Below, in pieces: positions 54,292 through 62,850 of a stretch of 64,000 bases of DNA (the first letter of the stretch is position 1; every line of letters starts with the position of its first letter). The translations under genes were made by a program, and so were the position numbers. Below the pieces are notes generated by a model. The model was not told the DNA's origin. It saw only the letters and a program-made list of their open reading frames with translations, and searched no databases. Source of the stretch: Candidatus Nitrosopumilus sp. (GTDB lineage Archaea; Thermoproteota; Nitrososphaeria; Nitrososphaerales; Nitrosopumilaceae); the NCBI GenBank assembly GCA_013215285.1, contig JABSRD010000008.1, positions 33,406-97,405 on the forward strand, given 5' to 3'.

Positions 54292-54644
54292 TTATTTGTG
54301 AGTAGTTTTTGACTTAGTTTTTGACATTACTTTAAACTGTTTTTTTGCAGAAGGTGGGATTAATGCAGATTGTTCTTTCAATATTTCCTTTAAATCGTGT
54401 TGTATATCAAAAACAGATGAAAGTAATTCCTCTAAAGCATTAGAATATTGCAGATAATATGACAATAGTTCTGTTTTTTTTCATTTGTTTTTGATAGATA
54501 CTCATTTGAACGTAGTAAGTTAGCTGAAACAATTAATTCAGGCAGATCAGATACAGGTTCACCCAATTGATTCAAATCAGATTGGATCTGTTGTATTTTT
54601 CTACGTAATTCATAAATTATATCTCCAGAACCGATCTTTGTCAA
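54292..54644 (-). pseudogene. Coiled-coil protein with a homopolymer frameshift
   Basis: The track ORF 54432-54644 gives ELRRKIQQIQSDLNQLGEPV and ELIVSANLLRSNEYLSKTNE, then shifts at a run of eight A (54474-54481 on the plus strand as T). In the next frame it continues ELLSYYLQYSNALEELLSSV, then FDIQHDLKEILKEQSALIPP to a stop at 54292. One extra A would restore a protein of about 117 residues made of helices. It ends one base from the birA stop on the other strand. Could be a true lesion, a slippage site or a sequencing error. Confidence 0.7.
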
Positions 54645-54781
54645 TACAAAAGCACGTAATCATGAATAAATTAAAGATTATCTTACAAGCAGAGTTATTC
54701 ACGACTAAAATTGAATGTGCAGTCAAATTTAGTACAAAATAGAAATAAAGTGTGATTTGAATTAAAAATAGGAAAAATTCC

Positions 54782-56212
54782 ATGAAAAGTGTATCTTATT
54801 TTTTAGTTATAGTTTTGCTAAGTTCGTCCATTGTTTCTGGAACAGCATCTGCACAAATAGAAAAAGATGCAGAACTAATGTTCAATCAAGCTAATGAACA
54901 TTTTTTTAATGGTGAATACAAGGAAGCCATAACAATTTATGATGAAATACTAGAGATCGCTCCAAATAATATTTCAACATTGAAAATGAAAGGGATAGTA
55001 CAAAGTAATCTAGAAGACCACAGTAGATCTTTAAAACAATTTTTCAAAGTTTTGCAACATAGACCAAATGATGTGATTTCATTAACTGGAATGGGTGTAG
55101 GGTTTGGAAACCTAGGAGAATATCAAGAATCTGCAATATATTTTGAAAAAGCGTTAAAAGAAAAACCAAATAGTGTTGTGGTAAATAATTACAAGGAATT
55201 TGTAGAAAAAGTAATTTCAAAATATCCATACACACCTACAGAAAAACCAAATGGGTCAGAAAAAAAGCAAATACATGTCATTCCGGATTGGGTACGAAAT
55301 ACAGCAAATTGGTGGTCATTAACACAAATTACTGATCAAGATTTTTCAAAAAGTTTAGAATACCTGATACAAAATAAAATTATTCAAATTCCTAAAAGTG
55401 AGTCTAATGTAAGCGAATCTGAATCTGAATTACCATCATGGCTTAAAAAAAATGCAGGATGGTGGAGTCAAGGACTATTGCCAGATGAAGAGTTTTTCAA
55501 GAGTATTCAATGGTTAATCAGTAATGGATTTATCAATATAACAATTCAACATACGACACAAAAATCACAAGAACAGTTAGATCATGAGTTTTATTTATTT
55601 GAAAAATATCTTAGAGACATATCAAATAATATTTTAAAAGAAAAAAGATACATTGAATTCCCAAATCCAAGTAGAGATGTTATAAAAAAATTCCTTAGAG
55701 ATTATGTAAAATGGAATTTTGAGGAAGAAGTGAAAAGAGTATCAGATAAATTTCCTGATCCCATATATGAAATTATAGATGAAACATACATCATACACTA
55801 CAAAGTATTCATTAATGAACAACCAACAGGACTTTCATTAGATCATGTCAGTATATTGTCAAACTCTTTTGAATTTTGGGAAGAACAAGAATTAAACACT
55901 AACAATCAAAAAGCTAAAATGATATTTGAGATTACAAATAAAAAATATGAAGCAAATGTTTGGGTAACATGGGTAGTTAGAAATATCGGAGAGGGTGTTT
56001 TAGGCCATGCACATCTTGGAAAAGGTGTTGTAGAAGTCACATTGGGGGATTACAATTGTGATGGTAGCTTTCAATTGTATGATGTGAAAAGTGTTGAAGC
56101 TATAATGACACATGAATTGGGTCATTCTATTGGTCTAAAACATGTTGAAGAGCAAAATAATATCATGTATCCATCATTTTCTCCATCATATGCATATTGT
56201 ATCCTAAGTTAA
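54782..56212 (+). CDS. Secreted TPR protein with metzincin metalloprotease domain
   Basis: A 476-residue exported protein. Signal peptide (FLVIVLLSSSIVSGTASAQ); TPR repeats (residues about 30-140: FNGEYKEAITIYDEILEIAP, LGEYQESAIYFEKALKEKPN); two IPDW/WWS repeats (IPDWVRNTANWWSLTQITDQ; WLKKNAGWWSQGLLPDEEFF); and a C-terminal zinc protease domain with THELGHSIGLKH (HExxHxxGxxH) and the Met-turn NIMYPSF, the form of matrixin-like (M10) metzincins. All zinc ligands are present. Probably acts on the cell surface or in the pseudoperiplasm. Confidence 0.85.
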   Translation: MKSVSYFLVIVLLSSSIVSGTASAQIEKDAELMFNQANEHFFNGEYKEAITIYDEILEIAPNNISTLKMKGIVQSNLEDHSRSLKQFFKVLQHRPNDVISLTGMGVGFGNLGEYQESAIYFEKALKEKPNSVVVNNYKEFVEKVISKYPYTPTEKPNGSEKKQIHVIPDWVRNTANWWSLTQITDQDFSKSLEYLIQNKIIQIPKSESNVSESESELPSWLKKNAGWWSQGLLPDEEFFKSIQWLISNGFINITIQHTTQKSQEQLDHEFYLFEKYLRDISNNILKEKRYIEFPNPSRDVIKKFLRDYVKWNFEEEVKRVSDKFPDPIYEIIDETYIIHYKVFINEQPTGLSLDHVSILSNSFEFWEEQELNTNNQKAKMIFEITNKKYEANVWVTWVVRNIGEGVLGHAHLGKGVVEVTLGDYNCDGSFQLYDVKSVEAIMTHELGHSIGLKHVEEQNNIMYPSFSPSYAYCILS

Positions 56213-56334
56213 TTTTAGAAAAATTCAATTATATTCTAAAAAACGAGAATATGAGTTAGCTGAACCTACACACAATTAACCTTCAGAACATATGTAGAAT
56301 TGATAATAGTGAATTGTAATAATTTTTTATAATT

Positions 56335-57246
56335 ATGCTTAAAAATACAATGATCAGCACTCCCAAATGTCCATCTTGTGGAAATAAAAAATTAGTTGCA
56401 GATCAAAATACAGGCGAGTTATGTTGTAATAGATGTGGATTAGTAGTTACAGATAAAATTACAGATACAGGAGCTGAATGGCGCTCATTTGCAAATGATG
56501 AAAGTAATAGAACTAGAGTAGGTGCAGGAACATCATTAACAATGCACGATATGGGGTTATCAACAGTAATTGGTGCAGTCAACAAAGATGCTACAGGAAA
56601 ACCATTGTCAGCAAGTATGAAAAGTTCTATTGAAAGATTAAGAACGTGGGATAGTAGAAGTCAAGCTCATTCTTCTGCAGATAGAAATCTAAGACAGGCA
56701 TTAAATGAAATGGACAAGTTAAAAGATAAACTTGCATTAACAAATGCAGTAATTGAGAAAGCAGCTTACATTTACAGAAAAGCTATGGAGAAAAAATTAG
56801 TTAGAGGTCGTTCTATTCACGGATTAGTTGCAGCATGTCTTTATGCATCATGTAGAAACACTGAAACTCCTAGAACATTAAATGATGTTGCCAAAGGGAT
56901 TAACATTAGAAGAAAAGATGTTGCAAGATGTTATAGATTAATTTACAGAGAACTTGAATTAAAAATGCCAGTGGTTGATCCTGTTAAAGCTGTTTCAAGA
57001 ATTGCAAGCATTGCCGAATTAGGTGAAAAAAGTAAGCGAAAAGCAACTGCGATATTAAATCAAGCAAAGAAGGAAGGCATAGTTGCAGGAAAAGACCCAA
57101 TGGGAATTGCAGCTGCTGCACTCTATCTCGCATGTATAAGTACAGGTGAAGTAAAATCTCAAAAACAAATCTCAAATGCCTCAGGAGTTACAGAAGTAAC
57201 CATACGAAACAGATGTGCAGGCTTGAGAAAAATGCTCATTGATTAA
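56335..57246 (+). CDS. tfb: Transcription initiation factor TFB
   Basis: A 303-residue archaeal TFIIB homologue. The zinc ribbon is CPSCGNKKLVADQNTGELCC with NRCG, then the B-finger region (GAEWRSFANDESNRTRVGAG), and two cyclin repeats (residues about 115-200: RGRSIHGLVAACLYASCRNT; 210-300: GKDPMGIAAAALYLACISTG). It recruits RNA polymerase to TATA-bound TBP. Full length. Confidence 0.95.
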   Translation: MLKNTMISTPKCPSCGNKKLVADQNTGELCCNRCGLVVTDKITDTGAEWRSFANDESNRTRVGAGTSLTMHDMGLSTVIGAVNKDATGKPLSASMKSSIERLRTWDSRSQAHSSADRNLRQALNEMDKLKDKLALTNAVIEKAAYIYRKAMEKKLVRGRSIHGLVAACLYASCRNTETPRTLNDVAKGINIRRKDVARCYRLIYRELELKMPVVDPVKAVSRIASIAELGEKSKRKATAILNQAKKEGIVAGKDPMGIAAAALYLACISTGEVKSQKQISNASGVTEVTIRNRCAGLRKMLID

Positions 57247-57247
57247 A

Positions 57248-57535
57248 ATGCCAGATGTGCCGTGGTCAGACTGGTTAGATTTCAATCAAGAAACGTTTGA
57301 AAAAATTCCAAAATTACCAGGTGTGTTTATGATGCATGCGGCAATGAAAATTTTATTCATAGGTGGTTCTGATAACATGAAAAAATCAATCGAGGAAGCA
57401 TCATTGGAAAAAGGCATATCCAAAGCTACAAGAGTCAGATATAGAAAAGAAAAATTTTTTGAAAATGTAAAACATGAATTAATTTCAGATTTTAAAAAAC
57501 GACATGAAGGGCAGATGCCAAGTTGCATGAATTAA
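57248..57535 (+). CDS. Small GIY-YIG-like protein of unknown function
   Basis: A 95-residue protein from the ATG at 57248; the track starts at a TTG inside the tfb end. IPKLPGVFMMHAAMKILFIG resembles the first strand pair of GIY-YIG-like folds (PGVY...YIG), with Arg further on (KATRVRYRKEKF). Similar short proteins occur in other archaea without known activity. It directly follows tfb, so is probably co-transcribed. Confidence 0.55.
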   Translation: MPDVPWSDWLDFNQETFEKIPKLPGVFMMHAAMKILFIGGSDNMKKSIEEASLEKGISKATRVRYRKEKFFENVKHELISDFKKRHEGQMPSCMN

Positions 57536-57539
57536 AAAT

Positions 57540-57950
57540 TTATTTTTTAGATCTTTGAAATTCTAATTTGTCCCAAGGAAAAACAACATATGCCGAATTA
57601 TCTGTTTTTTTAGCATAAACCAGTTGTTTTGGATATTTTTTTCCAGATCTTGCAAATAATGTTACAAAGACTAGTTTTGATGGATTATCAGTACAAACTA
57701 TTATTTTATCAAAAGTATCACCAGAATCAAAAATATCATCAATAAACAATGAATCAGAAGATATATTTTTTTTATCAACAAAAATTTTTTTAATTCCCAA
57801 ATGATCAGCAAGTAAACGCGAAGGAACTAAGCCACCTCTGCTCAGAGTTGAAATACTAGAAAAGTTCCTCTCTAGATTCAAGATTTTTTTAGAAAGTATT
57901 TTCACTAATGATTCTATTTCATCCCAGCTAACATTTTGTTCAAAAGACAT
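57540..57950 (-). CDS. Phosphoribosyltransferase-fold protein
   Basis: A 136-residue PRTase-like protein. The PRPP-binding motif is SLFIDDIFDSGDTFDKIIVC (the VVDDixdtGxT motif), the N-terminal loop SRGGLVPSRLLADHLGI binds pyrophosphate, and LVYAKKTDNSAYVVFPWD forms the hood. It resembles xanthine/guanine phosphoribosyltransferase (Xpt/Gpt) small types. Substrate base not certain. Confidence 0.85.
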   Translation of the reverse strand: MSFEQNVSWDEIESLVKILSKKILNLERNFSSISTLSRGGLVPSRLLADHLGIKKIFVDKKNISSDSLFIDDIFDSGDTFDKIIVCTDNPSKLVFVTLFARSGKKYPKQLVYAKKTDNSAYVVFPWDKLEFQRSKK

Positions 57951-57987
57951 GTAAAAAATTGTAACTTGTTGAATTAAGTTGTTATGA

Positions 57988-58380
57988 TCAAAATGTCTTT
58001 ACAGGAGATTTTTTAATGTGCTCAATTAATTTGAGTATTTTAAATGGTAGTTGGCCAAAATCGGTTTCTTTTTCACAGGAAATCAATAATACATCATCAT
58101 TAACTAATGGAAAACTCATTACAATTACTTTGTCCCTATAAGACATTGAAAAATGAACTTCGCCAAATTCTTTATCAAATTCATGTCTCATTCTTACACG
58201 TAAGGCAAGTTCCATGAACATCATTTCATCTTGTTTTTGAGCTTCAAGTGAAAATATACCATCTTTCATACCACCAGCTGTCAAATGTCCTCTACTGTTG
58301 ATGAATCGGGCTGAGCGCATCGTAGAATTTAATTTAATTATTTTTTTGCAAATCTTTTCAAGTTCCTCAACGTTATCCAT
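57988..58380 (-). CDS. DUF6659-like small protein (roadblock-like)
   Basis: A 130-residue protein with STMRSARFINSRGHLTAGGM, the mid-region LRVRMRHEFDKEFGEVHFSM and SYRDKVIVMSFPLVNDDVLL. The same layout appears in the partial gene at the right edge (RKEFDESLGPINYLAARRDK), so two paralogues flank the PHA region. The family (DUF6659 from memory) is common in Thaumarchaeota and reminiscent of roadblock/LC7 regulators of small GTPases. Function unknown. Confidence 0.6.
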   Translation of the reverse strand: MDNVEELEKICKKIIKLNSTMRSARFINSRGHLTAGGMKDGIFSLEAQKQDEMMFMELALRVRMRHEFDKEFGEVHFSMSYRDKVIVMSFPLVNDDVLLISCEKETDFGQLPFKILKLIEHIKKSPVKTF

Positions 58381-58433
58381 TAGTCTAATTTTACAATCGA
58401 ACTATTTATTGCGATCTGTGATAATAGATAATT

Positions 58434-59012
58434 GTGAAATTAGAATCATCTAAAGAAATTACAGATTATTACAAACATTTGTCACTATTCTGGACAGATA
58501 TTATGCATTTGATGTCAAGTAAACCGCAGGCATTAGCATCAGTTGGGCCAATGAGAGCATTTGCAAAAAATTCAAAGAAAGTATCAACTGAATTAATTGA
58601 AATTAATGAAGTTTTGATGGGGTTTAATCAGCATTATACAGAATATTACAAACAGCTAGCTGATACATGGAGTGATGCTCAAAAAAAGGTCAACCTAAAA
58701 GCTCCTGAAATTCCTCAAGATGTAGAACAGATAGAGGCATTCAAAAGAATTTGGATTGATATTTTTGATAATGATTTTACAGAGTTATTTGATTCTGGGA
58801 AATTCGGTGAGAATTATGGAAAACTAGTTTCTAAAGAACTTGAATTAACAAAACATTGGAATAATATTACTAATGTGATTTTACAATCAGTTAATCTTCC
58901 AAGTAAAGAAGAAATGGATGAGATTTACAAAGAGATTCATTCACTTAAAAAAAGAGTTGGAAAATTAGAATTGGCATTAAAGAAAAAGGAAGTGAAACAA
59001 AATGCAAAGTGA
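58434..59012 (+). CDS. phaE: PHA synthase subunit PhaE-like
   Basis: A 192-residue helical protein, GTG start, with TATA-like actatttattg at leaderless distance. It overlaps the phaC start by 11 bases, as is usual for the class III PHA synthase pair. The C-terminal coiled coil (EIHSLKKRVGKLELALKKKE) and the region EAFKRIWIDIFDNDFTELFD match PhaE, which activates PhaC and localises it to granules. Confidence 0.8.
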   Translation: MKLESSKEITDYYKHLSLFWTDIMHLMSSKPQALASVGPMRAFAKNSKKVSTELIEINEVLMGFNQHYTEYYKQLADTWSDAQKKVNLKAPEIPQDVEQIEAFKRIWIDIFDNDFTELFDSGKFGENYGKLVSKELELTKHWNNITNVILQSVNLPSKEEMDEIYKEIHSLKKRVGKLELALKKKEVKQNAK

Positions 59013-60066
59013 ATCTACAATAGATCCAAAAATAATTGAAGAAATTTTAAAATTCAGCAAAAATGTTATTAATGCACCAAAATTAGTTTCAGCTCCAGAT
59101 GAAATTAAGTTAGAGGTTACACCGCATGATATTGTTCAAGAAATAGATAAAACAAGACTATTACATTACAAATCTCTTACAGATAAACAACATAAAACAC
59201 CGCTTCTAATTTCATATGCATTAATCAATAGATACCACATACTAGATATTCAACCTGAAAAAAGTTGGGTAAGGAATCTTCTTCTGCAAGGATTTGATGT
59301 ATACATGTTAGACTGGGGGACACCAACTAGTATGGATAAATATCTTGACTTTGATGATTATGTAAATGGATATCTAGATTCCTATGTTGAACATATCAAA
59401 AATGAATCATCAACTGAAAAAATATCATTACAAGGTTATTGTACAGGTGCAACAATTGCAACTGCATACATAACATTGCATCCAGAAAGTGTAAAAAATT
59501 ACATTGCAACAGCACCAGTTATTGATGGATGGCGAGATACCACAGTGATAAGTAATCTTGCAAAACATATGGATGTTGAAAAGATGGTAGATACAATTGG
59601 AAACATGCCTCCAGAATTCATGTATTATTGCTTTTCAGTCTTAAAACCATTTGAACAAGGTATTGAAAAATATGTGAAGTTTTTCAAAAATATTGAAAAC
59701 AAGAAATATGTAGATAATTTTTTGAGAGTAGAAAAATGGTTAGGAGATACACCTCCAATTCCAGGGGAATTGTTCAAACAATGGATTAAGGACATTTACC
59801 AAGATAATTTGCTTATTCAAAATAAGATGTTTGTAGGAGGACAACACATTGATTTGAAGAAAATTGACATGCCAATGTTTACACAAGTTGCAGTAGGAGA
59901 TCACCTAGTATCTCCTGAATGTAGTATGCCACTTCATTATGCTGTAGGAAGTGTAGATAAGACATTACGAATGTATCCTACAGGACATGTTGGAATGATT
60001 GCTAGCTCATTATCACAAAAAAAGGTGTTACCCGAGCTAGGAAAATGGTTAGCTGAAAGATCATAA
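59002..60066 (+). CDS. phaC: Class III polyhydroxyalkanoate synthase PhaC
   Basis: A 354-residue alpha/beta-fold polymerase joining hydroxyacyl-CoA units into PHA. The nucleophile box is ISLQGYCTGATIATAYITL (catalytic Cys in GYCTG), and NLLLQGFDVYMLDWGTP and QVAVGDHLVSPECSMPLHYA (catalytic Asp) and MYPTGHVGMI (catalytic His) complete the triad. Size and the PhaE partner indicate class III. It would store carbon as PHB-like polymer. Confidence 0.93.
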   Translation: MQSESTIDPKIIEEILKFSKNVINAPKLVSAPDEIKLEVTPHDIVQEIDKTRLLHYKSLTDKQHKTPLLISYALINRYHILDIQPEKSWVRNLLLQGFDVYMLDWGTPTSMDKYLDFDDYVNGYLDSYVEHIKNESSTEKISLQGYCTGATIATAYITLHPESVKNYIATAPVIDGWRDTTVISNLAKHMDVEKMVDTIGNMPPEFMYYCFSVLKPFEQGIEKYVKFFKNIENKKYVDNFLRVEKWLGDTPPIPGELFKQWIKDIYQDNLLIQNKMFVGGQHIDLKKIDMPMFTQVAVGDHLVSPECSMPLHYAVGSVDKTLRMYPTGHVGMIASSLSQKKVLPELGKWLAERS

Positions 60067-60107
60067 AATAAAAAAAGGAAAAAAATAGAAAAATAGATTC
60101 TACACTA

Positions 60108-60530
60108 CTAGTTCTTTGTAGTGAATGCTGAAATCCAAGATTGTAGAATATTTCTGTTTAGGTCAGCAAATGATTTTGCATTATCGTTGAATGTTTTGAT
60201 GTTTTGTTGTGTTGCATCGATAGTTGCAAGGGTTATTTGGTTTTGTATGGAAGCTGCCTTTACAAATTCTTCTGTTGTATCATGAATTACTTTTAGAGTT
60301 GCCTCTGGAATGTTAGCTGCAATGCCTGCTTTCTTTACATATTCTTTTTGTAATGTGATAGTTGAATCTATTACATTTTCATATGCTTGTAGGTATTCTT
60401 GCTGTACATTAGTAATTGATTGATGGTACTGTGGTACTGATTGTCTAATACCAGTAAACAGTTTGTCTACATTTTCTTGACATACTGAAAATACATCTTT
60501 TGGATTTGTTGTTGTTTCGTTTTTACTCAT
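60108..60530 (-). CDS. Phasin-like helical protein
   Basis: A 140-residue all-helical protein: VDKLFTGIRQSVPQYHQSIT, TIDATQQNIKTFNDNAKSFA, LNRNILQSWISAFTTKN. Its length, amphipathic helices and convergent position with phaC fit a phasin coating PHA granules. Its start overlaps the stop of the upstream AbrB-fused gene by four bases, so they are co-translated. Confidence 0.7.
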   Translation of the reverse strand: MSKNETTTNPKDVFSVCQENVDKLFTGIRQSVPQYHQSITNVQQEYLQAYENVIDSTITLQKEYVKKAGIAANIPEATLKVIHDTTEEFVKAASIQNQITLATIDATQQNIKTFNDNAKSFADLNRNILQSWISAFTTKN

Positions 60531-60952
60531 TGTTTCACCACCTTATTTTTTGATTTTTTTGCGATTGGAAGTATAATGACTTGAATCAAGTCACCATCAC
60601 CTAAGTCAAGTGCATTACGCTCTGCCTCAGGAATTGAGATTCTGCCATTACTGCTAATGGTGGTTTTGTAAGCACCCCAATTCATGAAGGAGGGAAGTAG
60701 TTGGCCGATAGAAAACATAGTATCCATGCTTTTACTTTGCATTGATGTCACATTTTCCATCATGTTAGATTGAGTTTGTTTAGTACTGTCAAAAACTCCT
60801 TTTAGGATTTCTAAGGGATTGAATGTTTGACTAGTTTGATTTGTCATCAAAGAGCCAAAGTTTTTCATAAATTCTTCTTGAGCACGTCCACTTTTTTGAA
60901 TCCAAGATTTAAACATCTCAGAAGGGTCATATAGGTTTTGATTACCACTCAT
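60527..60952 (-). CDS. Phasin-like helix region fused to an AbrB-type domain
   Basis: A 141-residue protein. The N-terminal 90 residues are helical and resemble phasin/PhaE-type regions (MFKSWIQKSGRAQEEFMKNF, EILKGVFDSTKQTQSNMMEN); residues about 98-130 (KTTISSNGRISIPEAERNAL and DLGDGDLIQVIILP) form a swapped-hairpin AbrB/SpoVT domain. Archaeal PHA granule proteins and regulators of AbrB type are known from haloarchaea. It may bind both granule and its own promoter, tying expression to PHA content. Confidence 0.75.
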   Translation of the reverse strand: MSGNQNLYDPSEMFKSWIQKSGRAQEEFMKNFGSLMTNQTSQTFNPLEILKGVFDSTKQTQSNMMENVTSMQSKSMDTMFSIGQLLPSFMNWGAYKTTISSNGRISIPEAERNALDLGDGDLIQVIILPIAKKSKNKVVKQ

Positions 60953-60978
60953 TGGTATTAGTAGGGAATTAGAGTTAT

Positions 60979-61839
60979 TTAAACACGATCATTTTGGAGA
61001 AAGTTCAGCACTATAGATGAAAAAGTGACAGGATCTTGTACATATGGAGTATGCCCACAATCATCCATTCGATAAAATTTGCAATCTTTGATTGAAGAAA
61101 CAAATTCATCCAAATGTTCAATTGGAATAACAGGATCTTTAGCCCCCCAAATTATCAGAGTTTGAGTAATAATAGATTGAAGTTTTGCAGTAATTACTTC
61201 AGCATTTTTTAATCCAAGTATAGTTGACATGAATGCAAGTTTTGCATTAGGTAATTGCATTCGTTCTACAAATTCATTAACAACCTTGATATCAATATTT
61301 TTTCCAGAACATTCCATCAATTCAAATGCATTTTTTGCACTTTGTTCACTTGGATATAATGCTGCCATAATATATGCATCAAGTGCTGGCGTAGATTGTT
61401 TCATAATACCAGAAGGCGAAACCAAAATAAGTTTTTTAACATTGTCTGGATGTGAAGCAGTGTATTCAGCAGATATTTGCCCACCTAATGAAGAACCGAT
61501 CAAGTAAGGACGTACAATATTTGACGCAGTGAAAAATTTTTCAAAAAATTCAGAAAAGAATTCAGGAGTATAATCTACAAGTGGTTTATCACTATAACCA
61601 AATCCAATTAGATCAGGAACTATTACACGATATTTGTTATTAAAAAGGGGAATTACAGGATCCCATCTTTCTGCAGATGCACCTAAACCATGAAGTAGTA
61701 CAAGTGTTTCTTTAGAATCTCCAGATTCAAGATAACGAATCTTACTTTCATCAACTTGAAGAAATTTTTCTTTCATCATTTTAGCGTCAATGATTCTCAC
61801 TAGATAAGTTTTAGTTAATTTAGCGATCAAATAATACAT
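60979..61839 (-). CDS. Alpha/beta hydrolase (PHA-cluster esterase?)
   Basis: A 286-residue alpha/beta hydrolase. LVLLHGLGASAERWDPVIPL gives the oxyanion HG, YLIGSSLGGQISAEYTASHP the Ser nucleophile elbow (GSSLG), WGAKDPVIPIEHL the Asp, and DDCGHTPYVQDP the His. An alternative start at 61779 (MMKEKFLQ) gives a normal length too. Position beside the PHA genes suggests an oligomer hydrolase or depolymerase, but the fold covers many activities. Confidence 0.8.
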   Translation of the reverse strand: MYYLIAKLTKTYLVRIIDAKMMKEKFLQVDESKIRYLESGDSKETLVLLHGLGASAERWDPVIPLFNNKYRVIVPDLIGFGYSDKPLVDYTPEFFSEFFEKFFTASNIVRPYLIGSSLGGQISAEYTASHPDNVKKLILVSPSGIMKQSTPALDAYIMAALYPSEQSAKNAFELMECSGKNIDIKVVNEFVERMQLPNAKLAFMSTILGLKNAEVITAKLQSIITQTLIIWGAKDPVIPIEHLDEFVSSIKDCKFYRMDDCGHTPYVQDPVTFSSIVLNFLQNDRV

Positions 61840-61910
61840 AATTTTTCAAAATTTTTAAACATCTAATTGTAATATCTACATTTTTTAAGATCAATAACAG
61901 TCAAAATAAT

Positions 61911-62342
61911 ATGTTAAAGAAAAAAATTTCAAGGATTTTAGTTCCATTAGATGGTTCAAAAAACTCTCAAAGAGGACTTGAAATGGCAATTACATTAGCA
62001 AGATATTGTGGTGCAATCATCACCGGAGTCTATTCAATTTATGCGCCACCACATTCAGAATTTATAGGCGTAGGATCAGTTGAAAAATCACTAAATATAC
62101 AAGTTAAAAAAATTTTGGAAAATGCAAAGATATTAGCTGCTCAAAATGGGATTGTGTTTAAAGAAAAAATAGTACGAGGTGAAATTGGATACAATATCAT
62201 CAAACTTGCACATGGAAAAGGAAATTTTGACATGATCGTTATTGGTTCTCGTGGAAGAAGTTCTACAAAAGAAATGTTTTTTGGAAGTGTTTCAAATTAC
62301 GTCATACACACATCTAAAATTCCGGTAGTTATTGTAAAATAG
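61911..62342 (+). CDS. Universal stress protein (UspA family)
   Basis: A 143-residue Usp domain. ISRILVPLDGSKNSQRGLEM opens it and the ATP-binding loop is VIGSRGRSSTKEMFFGSVSN (G-x2-G-x9-GS), so it probably binds ATP. Single-domain cytoplasmic protein, located by the PHA cluster; Usp proteins often accompany storage and stress genes. Confidence 0.9.
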   Translation: MLKKKISRILVPLDGSKNSQRGLEMAITLARYCGAIITGVYSIYAPPHSEFIGVGSVEKSLNIQVKKILENAKILAAQNGIVFKEKIVRGEIGYNIIKLAHGKGNFDMIVIGSRGRSSTKEMFFGSVSNYVIHTSKIPVVIVK

Positions 62343-62347
62343 TTTAA

Positions 62348-62800
62348 TTATAATCCGTGTTTTTTAAAATATTTTTGATGGTATTCTTCTGCAGGGTAAA
62401 AAATAGGAGCAGCGATAATTTGAGTAACAACTGGGGCATTATATTGTGTAGATTCATCTAATGCTTGTTTTGATTTTTCAGCAACCTCTTTTTGCTCATC
62501 ATCATGATAAAAAATTGCTGAGCGATATTGAATTCCAACATCAGGGCCTTGGCGATTTAGGGTGGTAGGATTATGATTATTCCAAAATACATCTAAAAGT
62601 TTTTCAAAAGAAATTTCATCAGGATTGTATTCTACCTCTACAGCTTCTGCATGTCCTGTTTTATCAGTACATACCTCCTCATAAGTAGGATCAGATAATT
62701 GGCCTCCAATGTATCCCACTTTGGTTGATGTGACTCCTTTAGTTTTACTGAGTAAATCCTCAACATGCCAGAAACAACCAGCACCAAATGTTGCTTTCAA
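62348..62800 (-). CDS. msrA: Peptide methionine sulfoxide reductase A
   Basis: A 150-residue MsrA reducing methionine-S-sulfoxide in proteins. The active-site motif is FGAGCFWHVEDLLSKTKGVT (GCFW), with GYIGGQLSDPTYEEVCTDKT and GHAEAVEVEYNPDEI. The usual C-terminal resolving cysteines are absent: the protein ends YHQKYFKKHGL, and the only other Cys is in EVCTDKTGH. So reduction may use a different thiol route. Confidence 0.93.
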   Translation of the reverse strand: MKATFGAGCFWHVEDLLSKTKGVTSTKVGYIGGQLSDPTYEEVCTDKTGHAEAVEVEYNPDEISFEKLLDVFWNNHNPTTLNRQGPDVGIQYRSAIFYHDDEQKEVAEKSKQALDESTQYNAPVVTQIIAAPIFYPAEEYHQKYFKKHGL

Positions 62801-62850
62801 TTTAATTTAGATAAAAGGTTACCAGATTAAAACTATTTGTTGAGTTGAAA

